DNA of 64,000 bases from Paratractidigestivibacter sp003150175. GTDB taxonomy: Bacteria; Actinomycetota; Coriobacteriia; Coriobacteriales; Atopobiaceae. The position numbers were made by a program, and so were the translations under genes. Below the pieces are notes generated by a model. The model saw only the letters and a program-made list of their open reading frames with translations, did not search any database and was not told where the DNA came from. This document shows, in pieces, positions 18,936 through 26,904 of the stretch (position 1 is the stretch's first letter; every line of letters starts with the position of its first letter). The DNA is taken from assembly GCF_964283195.1 (NCBI RefSeq), contig NZ_CAXYLH010000008.1; one strand, given 5' to 3'.

Positions 18936-20567
18936 GTGCAAAACAAGAAATGCGTGACGCGACGTGCTCTTGTGGCAGGAACTTCTGCGTGCATTTTGTC
19001 TACCGTGGGAGCTGCAAGAGCTAAGGCAGATGTGGTCGCCGCCTCGTTGTCTTCTTCTGAAGGCGTTGAGTTTACCTACATCGAGTCGTCTGCGGTGTTC
19101 TCTGGCAATGAGCAAAAAGTTGCCATTGTCCTGAAGAGCGGAACGAATGCGGACGACGCTCGTCTCACGCTTCAGAACACAGAATCAAGTGATTCATTTG
19201 AGACTTCCGCCTCCGTAGCCCAAGGGTCCTCCGTGCTCTTTACGTTCTCGGCACCTGCTGCGGGCACGTGGAGAATCTCCTCCGTTACTTGTGCCGGAGG
19301 AGCCCAAATCATCGACTTCTCTGATTGCGCTAGCGAGGCGGCGTCATTTTGCGTGATGGAGGTGCCCGACGCAAAAACCAACATGGTTACGAACAGTGCC
19401 GAGTTCGACTCCGAAGGCTCGCTCATCGACTCAACGGCATTAACCGAAGATGAGCTGTTGGATTCGGACGAGTCTTTGCAAACGCGCTCATCTTGGTCAG
19501 GCGGGCTTACGGTTGCCTTGAACCCCGGGCATGGCGGTTATGATCCCGGTGCTGAGGGCAACGGGGACGCGGAGGCCGAGATCACTTGGAAGATAACGCA
19601 GTATTGCCGCGCTGCGCTCGAGCTCTATAACGGGGTTAGGGTGTTCGTTACGAGGACAAAGAACGAATGCCCTTCTTTGCAGGAAAGGGTCAATCGTGCT
19701 GCGGGCGCGGGATGCGATATCTACGTAAGCCTTCATATCAACGCCGGAGGCGGCCGCGGCGCCGAAGTCTGGATTCCCTACAACTCGAGTTATCGCAATT
19801 CCGCCCATGTAGCCGGTGAGCGTCTTGGTGACGATATCCTAGCTGAGCTCTCGAAGCTTGGGATCAATAACCGAGGCACAAAGACGAGAATCATCGACGA
19901 TGAGGTGAGCAGCCGTTATGGCTACGATTCCAATGGCGATGGCGTAAACGATGTGTACGCCGACTACTATGGCGATATCCGCTATGCCCGCCTGGCTGGT
20001 ATGCCCGGGATCATCGTCGAGCATGCGTTCATAGATTCGAGCGATTATTGGAACTACTTGAACGCGGATTACAAGCTGCGTGCGCTTGGAGAGGCGGATG
20101 CTCGCGGAATCGCGGCGACTTATGGTCTGACCAAGGACGCGGATGATCCAAACCGTATAAAGATGTATCGCCTGTACAATCCGTATACGGGAGAGCACTT
20201 TTATACGGCGGATAAAACCGAGCGCGCTGATTTGATTACCTGCGGGTGGAATCCTGAGGGAATCGGCTGGTATGCTCCGCCGAAGTCGAACGCTCCCGTG
20301 TACCGACTGAACAATCCCTTCGTGTATGGGGGAGACCACCATTACACGATGAGCGCCGAGGAACGCGATGAGTGCATTGAGGCCGGATGGGTAAGCGAGG
20401 GCATAGGTTGGTATTCCGACGACGCCCATGGAACCAGGCTTCTGCGTGAATACAATCCGAATGCCGCGACTGGGTCGCACAACTACACCACATCGGAGAA
20501 AGAGCACTCCGACCTCATCGGCGTTGGCTGGCGTGATGAGGGTGTCGCTTGGTTTGGACTCTCTTAG
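18936..20567 (+). CDS. secreted N-acetylmuramoyl-L-alanine amidase with DUF5648 repeats
   Basis: A 543-residue exported wall hydrolase. The N-terminus, TRRALVAG followed by a hydrophobic core and an AKA-like cleavage site, looks like a twin-arginine or long Sec signal. Residues about 50-130 form a beta-rich domain. The Amidase_3 domain starts near 190: NPGHGGYDPG with zinc ligand His199, a ligand Glu in AEAEIT, the second His in VSLHINAGG, and catalytic-type Glu in IIVEHAFID (about 362). Three C-terminal repeats of about 45 residues (408-543; YNPYTGEHFYT, GDHHYT, GSHNYT) belong to DUF5648. GTG 18936 has GGAG upstream. It cleaves peptide stems from muramic acid; the repeats probably bind an envelope polymer. 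Confidence 0.9.
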   Translation: MQNKKCVTRRALVAGTSACILSTVGAARAKADVVAASLSSSEGVEFTYIESSAVFSGNEQKVAIVLKSGTNADDARLTLQNTESSDSFETSASVAQGSSVLFTFSAPAAGTWRISSVTCAGGAQIIDFSDCASEAASFCVMEVPDAKTNMVTNSAEFDSEGSLIDSTALTEDELLDSDESLQTRSSWSGGLTVALNPGHGGYDPGAEGNGDAEAEITWKITQYCRAALELYNGVRVFVTRTKNECPSLQERVNRAAGAGCDIYVSLHINAGGGRGAEVWIPYNSSYRNSAHVAGERLGDDILAELSKLGINNRGTKTRIIDDEVSSRYGYDSNGDGVNDVYADYYGDIRYARLAGMPGIIVEHAFIDSSDYWNYLNADYKLRALGEADARGIAATYGLTKDADDPNRIKMYRLYNPYTGEHFYTADKTERADLITCGWNPEGIGWYAPPKSNAPVYRLNNPFVYGGDHHYTMSAEERDECIEAGWVSEGIGWYSDDAHGTRLLREYNPNAATGSHNYTTSEKEHSDLIGVGWRDEGVAWFGLS

Positions 20568-20628
20568 GCTTCGATGGATATTGTTGCGTCCAAAATAAGC
20601 TCCGGGAGGACTATGGATGCGCTCTGCT

Positions 20629-22041
20629 TTAGGAAAGGGATTGCGTCGTTCTCTCCACATCCTCATGCCGAGAGATACCTCGCTCGATCGGCGCGAGCAT
20701 GATGCAGCCCTTGCCTGTGGAGAACCTTCCGAGGAGATCGGAGATCGCCGCCGTAACCCCGGCGCCGATAAAGAACCCGCAGTCTCCGCCGCGCTCCGCG
20801 GCGCGGGCGAACTCCACGAGCTCGTTCCTGATCCCCTCACCGTCTAGCTGGAAGAAGTAGCGCCTGTTCTGCGTGGGATCCTCGTTCCTCACCTCGAAGT
20901 AATCAGTCTTCCACCAAGGGGCGGGCACGTAGATGTAGCCGTCGGTGCCGGTGACCACGAGGGAGCCCTCGGACTTCGCCGCCTTGCCGAAGACCGCCTC
21001 GCCGTAGCCATCCGCATATGCGACGCGAATCTCTCCGAAAGCGTCGAACCCTTGATGTCCCGCAAGATCAGCCCGCACGAAGTCTGCGGAGCGGTAGTCG
21101 CACCCGAGGAGCTGCAGGATGGGGAGGAGCGCCGTCGGCCCCCACGCCTGTGAGCTCGACCATTTGCCCTCAACGGTCCCGAGCCCCGATGCGCCGAGGT
21201 CTGCAAGGCTCGTGCAAACTGCGCGCACCGAGAGCACACGCCCGATATGGCCGCTCTTCGCGAGTAACAGCAGACGATGATAAGCGGTCGAGTAGGCGGT
21301 CTTGATGGCGTCAGCGAGCACAAGGCCATGCTCGCGGGCCATCGCCTGGAGCTCCTCGCACTCTGCGCCCGTCGGGGCAACAGGCGACTCGCACAGGACG
21401 TGCTTGCCGGCCGCGAGCGACCGCTTGATGTGTTTGTAGTGCAGGTCGGGGCGAGAAGCGAGGTACACGGCGTCACAGCGCCTGAGGAGATCGTCGAGGT
21501 CGTCGACCTGCTCCACCTCCCCCCTCTGCGACGGCGCCGGCCAGGCGCCGTCGCCGTCGAGCATCACGCAGGCAGGCTCGATGCCGTTGACGAACGCGCT
21601 CTCCCTCAGGTACTTCTCCACGAGGGGGGACTTACCGGCGTAGCCCATGCGCAGGTGCCCGCTCTCCTCGCGCAGCTCCGTGCTCGAGACGCCTTGTGTG
21701 CGGTCGAGGTAGACCACCTCGCAGTACTCCTTGAGGTAGTCGAATTTGCCCGCCCAGTCGGAGCCCACGGTGAACACGTCGATGCCCATAGAGCGGATGT
21801 CGTCGATCTTTTGTCCCTCGTACTCCTCGACGATCACCTCGTCGGCTATCCCGAGGGCCTGGACCGCGCGCATGCGCTCGTTGAGGGTCTGTGAGACGTT
21901 GATCTTGCCGCGCACCTTGTCGAAGCCGTCGGCCGTCACGCCGACCACCAGGTAGTCCCCGAGCGCCTTGGCGCGCTCGAGCAGCCTGACGTGCCCTCTG
22001 TGGAGCAGGTCGTACGTTCCGTACGTGATCACTTTTCTCAT
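20629..22041 (-). CDS. fused TagD-like cytidylyltransferase / Gfo-Idh-MocA oxidoreductase-like protein
   Basis: A 470-residue fusion. Residues 1 to about 128 are a TagD-type nucleotidyltransferase: GTYDLLHRGHVRLL carries the HxGH-type site (here HRGH) and GVSSTELRE the second motif. TagD relatives make CDP-glycerol or other CDP- or ADP-activated alcohols. Residues about 133-470 match Gfo/Idh/MocA proteins (DAVYLASRPDLHYKHI, AAGKHVLCESP). The usual catalytic EKP triad reads ESP, and the N-terminal Rossmann glycine motif is degenerate, so this half may not be a working dehydrogenase. ATG 22041 has GGAAGGTGAG upstream. It is the last gene of the GC-rich cassette. Likely role: activating a small phosphorylated compound for transfer to a glycan. 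Confidence 0.85.
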   Translation of the reverse strand: MRKVITYGTYDLLHRGHVRLLERAKALGDYLVVGVTADGFDKVRGKINVSQTLNERMRAVQALGIADEVIVEEYEGQKIDDIRSMGIDVFTVGSDWAGKFDYLKEYCEVVYLDRTQGVSSTELREESGHLRMGYAGKSPLVEKYLRESAFVNGIEPACVMLDGDGAWPAPSQRGEVEQVDDLDDLLRRCDAVYLASRPDLHYKHIKRSLAAGKHVLCESPVAPTGAECEELQAMAREHGLVLADAIKTAYSTAYHRLLLLAKSGHIGRVLSVRAVCTSLADLGASGLGTVEGKWSSSQAWGPTALLPILQLLGCDYRSADFVRADLAGHQGFDAFGEIRVAYADGYGEAVFGKAAKSEGSLVVTGTDGYIYVPAPWWKTDYFEVRNEDPTQNRRYFFQLDGEGIRNELVEFARAAERGGDCGFFIGAGVTAAISDLLGRFSTGKGCIMLAPIERGISRHEDVERTTQSLS

Positions 22042-22068
22042 GGGCGGCTCACCTTCCCTAGCCTCGGC

Positions 22069-23358
22069 TCAGCTCTTCTTGCCCTTGCTGCTCTTCCTGT
22101 TCGCCCTGGCGCACACCTGCCTGTTCGTTCCCCAGAGGTACTTGGAGACGAGCAGCTTCAGCGTGGGCCTCTTCGCCCACTTGCGGGTGAACTCGCGGTA
22201 CCCCATGCTCGACAAGTCCGCCATGCACTCGCCGCGTCTGGGGTCGGCGCCGGCGGGGCCGCGCATCGGGCCTTGGTAGCGCACGACGTCGGCCATATCG
22301 AGCTTTCGGCAGGCCATTGCTGGGCGCGCGTCCTCGAAGGCATTGAGGCCCTTCTTTGTGTTGCAGACGACGACGGACGCGCCGCGGTCGTCGTTGTAGA
22401 GGTCGGGGCAGTACAGGTGGACGCCCCAAAGGTCCCCGAGCGTAACGTCGGCGACGCGCTCACGCCGGGCGAACGGGCACTCGGCGCAGGAGGGGCGCGA
22501 GATCAGGTGCTGGAGCCAGACGCTCCAGAAGGGGTTGAACCAGCGGTCGACCACATGCCTTCTGCCGGCGTCCCCGGTCCATGAGCTCGACTGGAAGTCC
22601 CAGCCGGCCACAGCGAGGCTCATCCCCTCAAAAGCCCACTTACTACTGCCGCGGTTCCATTTGTCACGGTATCTCATCGCGGCGACGGGCTGGCCGCCGA
22701 GCCGCTTCTCGGACACGTAGGCGAGCTGCTTCTCGATGAGCGCGGGGGCGGGTACGCCCTCGCACACGACCTCCACCGTGAGCAGGAGCGGCGAGGCCGC
22801 AAGCTTGCGTAGGTATCCGTAGAGCCCCGCCACCTGGCAGGGGGTGCCCGAGAAGAGCACCCGCTCGCCGGCCATCAGCCTGTCGCGCACATCGGAGTAG
22901 GCACCGCCGACCTCGCTTTGGACGTACTTGGACCCGCGGAAAGCTGCGAGCCCCTCCGAGTCCTCGGAGCAGGCATGGCGAGCCTTGAAAACGTCCTTCG
23001 CCTCGACCCCGAAGACGGCCGAGCCGCCGCCCGCGAGGAAGGCGGAGGCGATCGCGGTGAAGGCGCCTCCGCTCGTGCTGTCGGCGAGAACCGTCTCGTC
23101 AGTGATGGAGCCTCCGAAGCCGCGCTGCTCCTCGGCAGCGTGGAAGCGGCTCTCCGGCAGCTCGCATGCGGCGTAGCAGCGGCCGCAGCTCACGCACGCG
23201 TCCTTGTTCACGACGGGGTAGCGGAAGCCCTCGGAGTCCTCGGCCATGGCTATTGCTCCCACGGGGCAGGCGGATGCGCAGGCCTCGCAGCCGCGGCAGT
23301 CGGCCTTTCGCTCGGTGCGGAGGTAGCAGGTCCTCGCCCTCTCCTCGTCTACAGGCAT
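22069..23358 (-). CDS. F420H2-dehydrogenase beta-like iron-sulfur protein
   Basis: A 429-residue protein. Two 4Fe-4S motifs lie at the N-terminus: Cys 21, 24, 27, 31 and Cys 55, 58, 61, 65. They are followed by FrhB-type domains with STSGGAFTAIA, FSGTPCQVAGLYGYL, and a third Cys cluster in SCAECPFARRERVADVTLGDLWG. Proteins of this kind occur beside polysaccharide pyruvyl transferases in glycan loci, where their reaction is not known; a flavin-dependent redox step is the usual guess. Its ATG lies inside the last codons of the upstream pyruvyl transferase gene (10-base overlap), indicating translational coupling. Confidence 0.87.
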   Translation of the reverse strand: MPVDEERARTCYLRTERKADCRGCEACASACPVGAIAMAEDSEGFRYPVVNKDACVSCGRCYAACELPESRFHAAEEQRGFGGSITDETVLADSTSGGAFTAIASAFLAGGGSAVFGVEAKDVFKARHACSEDSEGLAAFRGSKYVQSEVGGAYSDVRDRLMAGERVLFSGTPCQVAGLYGYLRKLAASPLLLTVEVVCEGVPAPALIEKQLAYVSEKRLGGQPVAAMRYRDKWNRGSSKWAFEGMSLAVAGWDFQSSSWTGDAGRRHVVDRWFNPFWSVWLQHLISRPSCAECPFARRERVADVTLGDLWGVHLYCPDLYNDDRGASVVVCNTKKGLNAFEDARPAMACRKLDMADVVRYQGPMRGPAGADPRRGECMADLSSMGYREFTRKWAKRPTLKLLVSKYLWGTNRQVCARANRKSSKGKKS

Positions 23359-24485
23359 GAGGCCCCCAGGAGCCTGAGGCCGCCGCGAAGGTAGCCCAAG
23401 CTCGCCTCGCGGAGCGCGGCCAGGCGTGCCTCCATGTCGGCGAAGTCCATCTCCAGCGACACATCCTCGTCACCCCTGGTCATTGCACGGCTCTCGAGAC
23501 CGAGCCAGGAGAGCAGCTGGGAGATCTTGGTGTCGGCCTGCTCGCGAGAGAAGACCGAGAACGGCGTGTGCATCTGCGCGGCGAAGATGAGCCCGTGGAA
23601 GGAGTTGGTCACCACGTAGCGGGCGCCCTTGGTGAGCGCCAGGAACTCCTCGACGCCGGCGTCGTAGCGCATGACGTGGCCGAGCTCTGCGTTGGTGGCG
23701 CGCAGGCTGATGTCCACGACCTTGCAGCCCAGGCGCTCCGCCACGCGGTCGGCGTACGCGTCCATGGCGGGGTTACGGCGGCGCGAGTAGAGCAGCACGT
23801 AGGGCTCGTCCATCTGGGGCTCGCCGGTGATGGGCGCGTAGTTGGCGCCGGTCAGCAGCAGCGTCGGGTCGAGCACGCGGCTCGCGGGGACGTCGACGTT
23901 CGCCTCGACCCAGGCGAGGTCGGCGCCGCCCTCGCGGATCCCGAGGGCCTTGAAGTTCGATAGGCGCTCCTTCAGCGTCGCGTGCTCGGCCTCGGACCAG
24001 TCGACGTCGCCGAAGCTCGCTGCGTACGAAATCGAGCGGCCGCGCATCGCGGGGTAGCTCGCGTAGTAACCGTCGTCGAACCCGTCGAACTCGCGGATGC
24101 AGAAGATCGTGTCGCTGCCGCACACATAGCCGTTGAGGCCCTCGGCGGTGAGAGACTCGTCGAAGTTCGCGGAGGTGTAGGAGCCCGCGGAGAGGTTGCA
24201 CTCCTCATGGTAGAAGCGGTCGAACTTGGCATAGTTCTCGCGGATCGCCGGCATAGTGAGCTCGACCATGCGCCTGGACTCCTCATCGGCGTCCCACATG
24301 CGCTTGACGGGGTCGAGAGGATTGTTCTCGCGCAGGCAGTCCGGGCAGTAGTCGAGAACGATGGCATCGACCTCGCCAGGGGCGAGCTCGGAGATGGAGC
24401 GGCGAAGGGCGTAGGTCTGGAGCGCGGAGCCGTAGTTGGTGAAGTTGCCGTACAGGTTGTACGAGACGGTTGCGAATCTCTTCAT
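23349..24485 (-). CDS. polysaccharide pyruvyl transferase family protein
   Basis: A 378-residue protein of the CsaB/WcaK type, which adds pyruvate ketals from phosphoenolpyruvate to sugars. Visible blocks are YGNFTNYGSALQTYALR near the N-terminus, NGYVCGSDTIF, a SYAASFG block, DPTLLL, and KGARYVVTNSFHGLIFA, the conserved C-terminal SFHG signature. ATG 24485 is chosen because AGGAG lies 7 bases upstream; the longer frame from 24533 would overlap the upstream gene. It lies 10 bases after the aminotransferase and overlaps the iron-sulfur gene, so all three are one operon. Confidence 0.88.
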   Translation of the reverse strand: MKRFATVSYNLYGNFTNYGSALQTYALRRSISELAPGEVDAIVLDYCPDCLRENNPLDPVKRMWDADEESRRMVELTMPAIRENYAKFDRFYHEECNLSAGSYTSANFDESLTAEGLNGYVCGSDTIFCIREFDGFDDGYYASYPAMRGRSISYAASFGDVDWSEAEHATLKERLSNFKALGIREGGADLAWVEANVDVPASRVLDPTLLLTGANYAPITGEPQMDEPYVLLYSRRRNPAMDAYADRVAERLGCKVVDISLRATNAELGHVMRYDAGVEEFLALTKGARYVVTNSFHGLIFAAQMHTPFSVFSREQADTKISQLLSWLGLESRAMTRGDEDVSLEMDFADMEARLAALREASLGYLRGGLRLLGASCL

Positions 24486-24495
24486 ATATGCGCTC

Positions 24496-25566
24496 CTAGA
24501 AAAGTCCGGCCGCTGCCATGGCAGAGAGGGCATTGGTCAGCTTCTCGTTGTCGGCGGTCGTGATCGCGCCGATGTGGCCGATGCGGAACACCTCGTCCGC
24601 GAGGGCGCCGCCGTTCGGGCACAGCCATATCCCGTGATCGGCCTTTGCGCACTCGATGACGGCCTTAGCGTTGTGCTCGGGGCAGCGGTACGCGCTCACC
24701 GCGTTCGAGGGGTTCTGCGGGACCATCTCAAGCGACGTCCCGGCCAGCGTCGCGCGCACCTGTCCGGCGCGGGCAGCGATCTCGGCGCGCTCGGTCTCGA
24801 TGCCGCGGGAGGAGATGGAGCGCAGGCGCGCGTTGATTTCCAGAAGCGTGGCGACGGCGGGGGTCCAGGGGGTCTGCCCGCGGGCGCCGTTCTTGAGGGC
24901 TTCCTTCAGGCTCAGGTAGGAGCACAGCTCCGGGTTGGACGCGACGCGCTCCTGCGCTCGGGATGAGAGCGCCATGATGGAGATCCCGGGGTGGCATGCG
25001 AGGGCCTTCTGTGAGCCCGTGAGCACTACGTCGGCCCCGAGGGCCTCCATGTCGATCTCGTCGGCGATGAAGGCGCTCACCGCGTCGACGATGAGCAGCA
25101 TCCCGCGCTCGCGGCAGAACGCCGAGACGAGGGGCATGTCGTAGAGAAGGCCCGAGGAGGTCTCGTGCATGTTGACCAGCAGTACGCCCGCATCGCCCGA
25201 GACGACCTCGCTGAGGGCATCTGCGGTGACCTGGGCGCCGAACTCGAGCTTGACCTCGTCGACCTCGTGGCGGTGGAGGCGGCACAAGTCGACGAACCGT
25301 TGCCCAAAGCTGCCGCCGTTGACGACGGCGACGCGCTCGTCGGGCTCGAGGACGCCCATGACGGCGGCCTCCATGGAGCCCGTCCCCGAGGCTGTGAGGA
25401 ACACGCAGCGCGAGGTTTTCGGCGCGCCGAGCAGACCGAGCATCAGCTTCTCGTTCTCGAGCATCGTCTTGGAGAACTCCGGGGTGCGGAAGTACGGGGC
25501 GCTCTGACCGCCGACCTCTAGGACCTCGTTCGGGCTCTTGACGGGCCCTACAGTAAAGTTAAGTAT
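24496..25566 (-). CDS. class V aminotransferase, apparent AUA start codon
   Basis: A PLP-dependent fold-I enzyme of the alanine-glyoxylate / 2-aminoethylphosphonate transaminase group. It has SGTGSMEAAV, a VDAVSAFIADEID block with the PLP-ring Asp, and TGSQKALACHPG, whose Lys should bind PLP. The first ATG (25464) is too late: 34 in-frame codons upstream encode LNFTVGPVKSP and YFRTPEFSKTMLENEK, the conserved family N-terminus. No ATG, GTG, TTG or CTG lies in that stretch, and an in-frame TAA sits at 25581-25579. The codon at the expected start is ATA (25566-25564), with AAGGAG exactly 8 bases upstream, giving 356 residues. The true substrate is unknown. First gene of the four-gene minus-strand cassette. 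Confidence 0.83.
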   Translation of the reverse strand: MLNFTVGPVKSPNEVLEVGGQSAPYFRTPEFSKTMLENEKLMLGLLGAPKTSRCVFLTASGTGSMEAAVMGVLEPDERVAVVNGGSFGQRFVDLCRLHRHEVDEVKLEFGAQVTADALSEVVSGDAGVLLVNMHETSSGLLYDMPLVSAFCRERGMLLIVDAVSAFIADEIDMEALGADVVLTGSQKALACHPGISIMALSSRAQERVASNPELCSYLSLKEALKNGARGQTPWTPAVATLLEINARLRSISSRGIETERAEIAARAGQVRATLAGTSLEMVPQNPSNAVSAYRCPEHNAKAVIECAKADHGIWLCPNGGALADEVFRIGHIGAITTADNEKLTNALSAMAAAGLF

Positions 25567-25947
25567 TTTTTGTTCTCCTTATCCCAGGTAGTAGCGCCGG
25601 AAATGTTGGTGTAAGCACTAGGGCGATGGTCGGCGCGGCCTCCGTCCCTTCAGCTGGAATCTAGCCGCCATCCTACCTGTCCTCCACCTTGTCTGCAAGT
25701 TTCAGGCTCGCATCGATTGCCTCCATGCCGGCTCTGCTCGCCTCAACTTATCTCACCATGGCTCCTCCGCGCCCACGCCGCCCTTTTCGACGCGACCAAT
25801 ACGTGCTTCTTTTGTTTATTGTTGCGTCGCGATATTGTGGGATTGGTATGAGCGCCGCGGCTGGGAAAGGCTTTCTCGAGTGGCGAAACTTGAAACTCTC
25901 TAAGCTTTGAACGGCTGTTATTTAATATAGAAGTATCGGGGTGTTTG
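25567..25947. other. divergent intergenic region between the aminotransferase and licD-like genes
   Basis: About 380 bases hold the Shine-Dalgarno of the aminotransferase at the left end and an AT-rich stretch (TTTAATATAG, 25921-25930) before the LicD gene at the right. Divergent promoters must lie here, but no pair of -35/-10 boxes with good spacing stands out. A 73-codon frame at 25689-25910 has no Shine-Dalgarno and no recognisable product. GC drops sharply across this interval, which marks the edge of the GC-rich cassette. Confidence 0.5.
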
Positions 25948-26799
25948 ATGGATAAACAAGAGGCGCTCAGAAAGCTCCAGCATGTTGAGCTCGAGATTCT
26001 AAAGACGCTTTCTGAGTTCTGCGAGAATAATCAGATAACGTGGTGGCTCGACTCTGGAACTGCGCTGGGGGCTATTCGCCATAAAGGGTTTATTCCCTGG
26101 GATGACGATGTCGATGTTGGGATGCCAAGGGATGACTACAACCGTTTCTTGCTTCTAGCCGAGGCTGGGCTGCCAGACGGTTATTCTCTGCATACTTCCA
26201 GAAACACCGGTGCATTTGCCGGGTTATTTTCCAAGATATACAAGGATGGAACTAGATTTGAAAACGCAGAATCACGGGCTTCTGGAATAATACCGGGCAT
26301 ATTTCTTGATGTTTTCCCGTATGACTTTGTTCCTGACGACCCAAAAGAACGCAAAAAGGTCCTTCATAAGACCTTTATGCTGCAGCGCCGCTCGTTTTTG
26401 TATCACTCGCAGGTGATTGTGACACCTCACCGTAAAGGCGTCGTGTCCTTTATCGAACAGGAGGGGTGCAAACTTCTTCATGCTGCCGAGACAATTGTTG
26501 TTAGAGACCCGGAGCATTATCAAACGCTGTTTGATGAGTGCGTAGACCGGCTGCCAAATAAAGGTATGATGTGCCCTTTGACCTGGCGCACTCAACCTCT
26601 CTTTGATGCATCGGTACTTTTGCCGACTTGTGCCGTCGAATTCGAGGGCCACTCTTTCCCGGCTCCAGGAAAGACCGAGGCTTACCTTGAGCAGCTGTAT
26701 GGCAATTGGAGACAGATCCCTGATCCCGAGGATAGGCATACGCATTTACCGCTGCTTCTTGATTTTGGCGATGGCACGGTTTGGCGCCAAGGGGATTAG
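25948..26799 (+). CDS. LicD family transferase
   Basis: A 283-residue LicD-type enzyme. The N-terminus has WWLDSGTALGAIRHKG, then IPWDDDVDVGMPRDDY, the conserved nucleotidyltransferase-fold core with its Asp cluster. LicD proteins transfer phosphocholine or related phospho-alcohols from a CDP donor to surface glycans or teichoic acids. ATG 25948 is preferred over TTG 25945. It is divergent from the cassette encoding the fused cytidylyltransferase, which could provide its CDP donor. No choline kinase or uptake gene is visible, so the donor may not be CDP-choline. Codon use and GC match the low-GC glycan genes rather than the cassette. Confidence 0.86.
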   Translation: MDKQEALRKLQHVELEILKTLSEFCENNQITWWLDSGTALGAIRHKGFIPWDDDVDVGMPRDDYNRFLLLAEAGLPDGYSLHTSRNTGAFAGLFSKIYKDGTRFENAESRASGIIPGIFLDVFPYDFVPDDPKERKKVLHKTFMLQRRSFLYHSQVIVTPHRKGVVSFIEQEGCKLLHAAETIVVRDPEHYQTLFDECVDRLPNKGMMCPLTWRTQPLFDASVLLPTCAVEFEGHSFPAPGKTEAYLEQLYGNWRQIPDPEDRHTHLPLLLDFGDGTVWRQGD

Positions 26800-26904
26800 C
26801 GCTTGGATCTATGCAATTGCATTTTTGAGAATTTCATTCGTTTTATTGTGAAGGGAATCCCGTTACTCTTGCGAAGCGAGTCAATTTCGAAAGATGGTGG
26901 TTGA

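Noticed and set aside
25689..25910. 73-codon plus-strand frame in the divergent gap
   Set aside because: No ribosome site, no recognisable protein, and it covers the expected promoter region.
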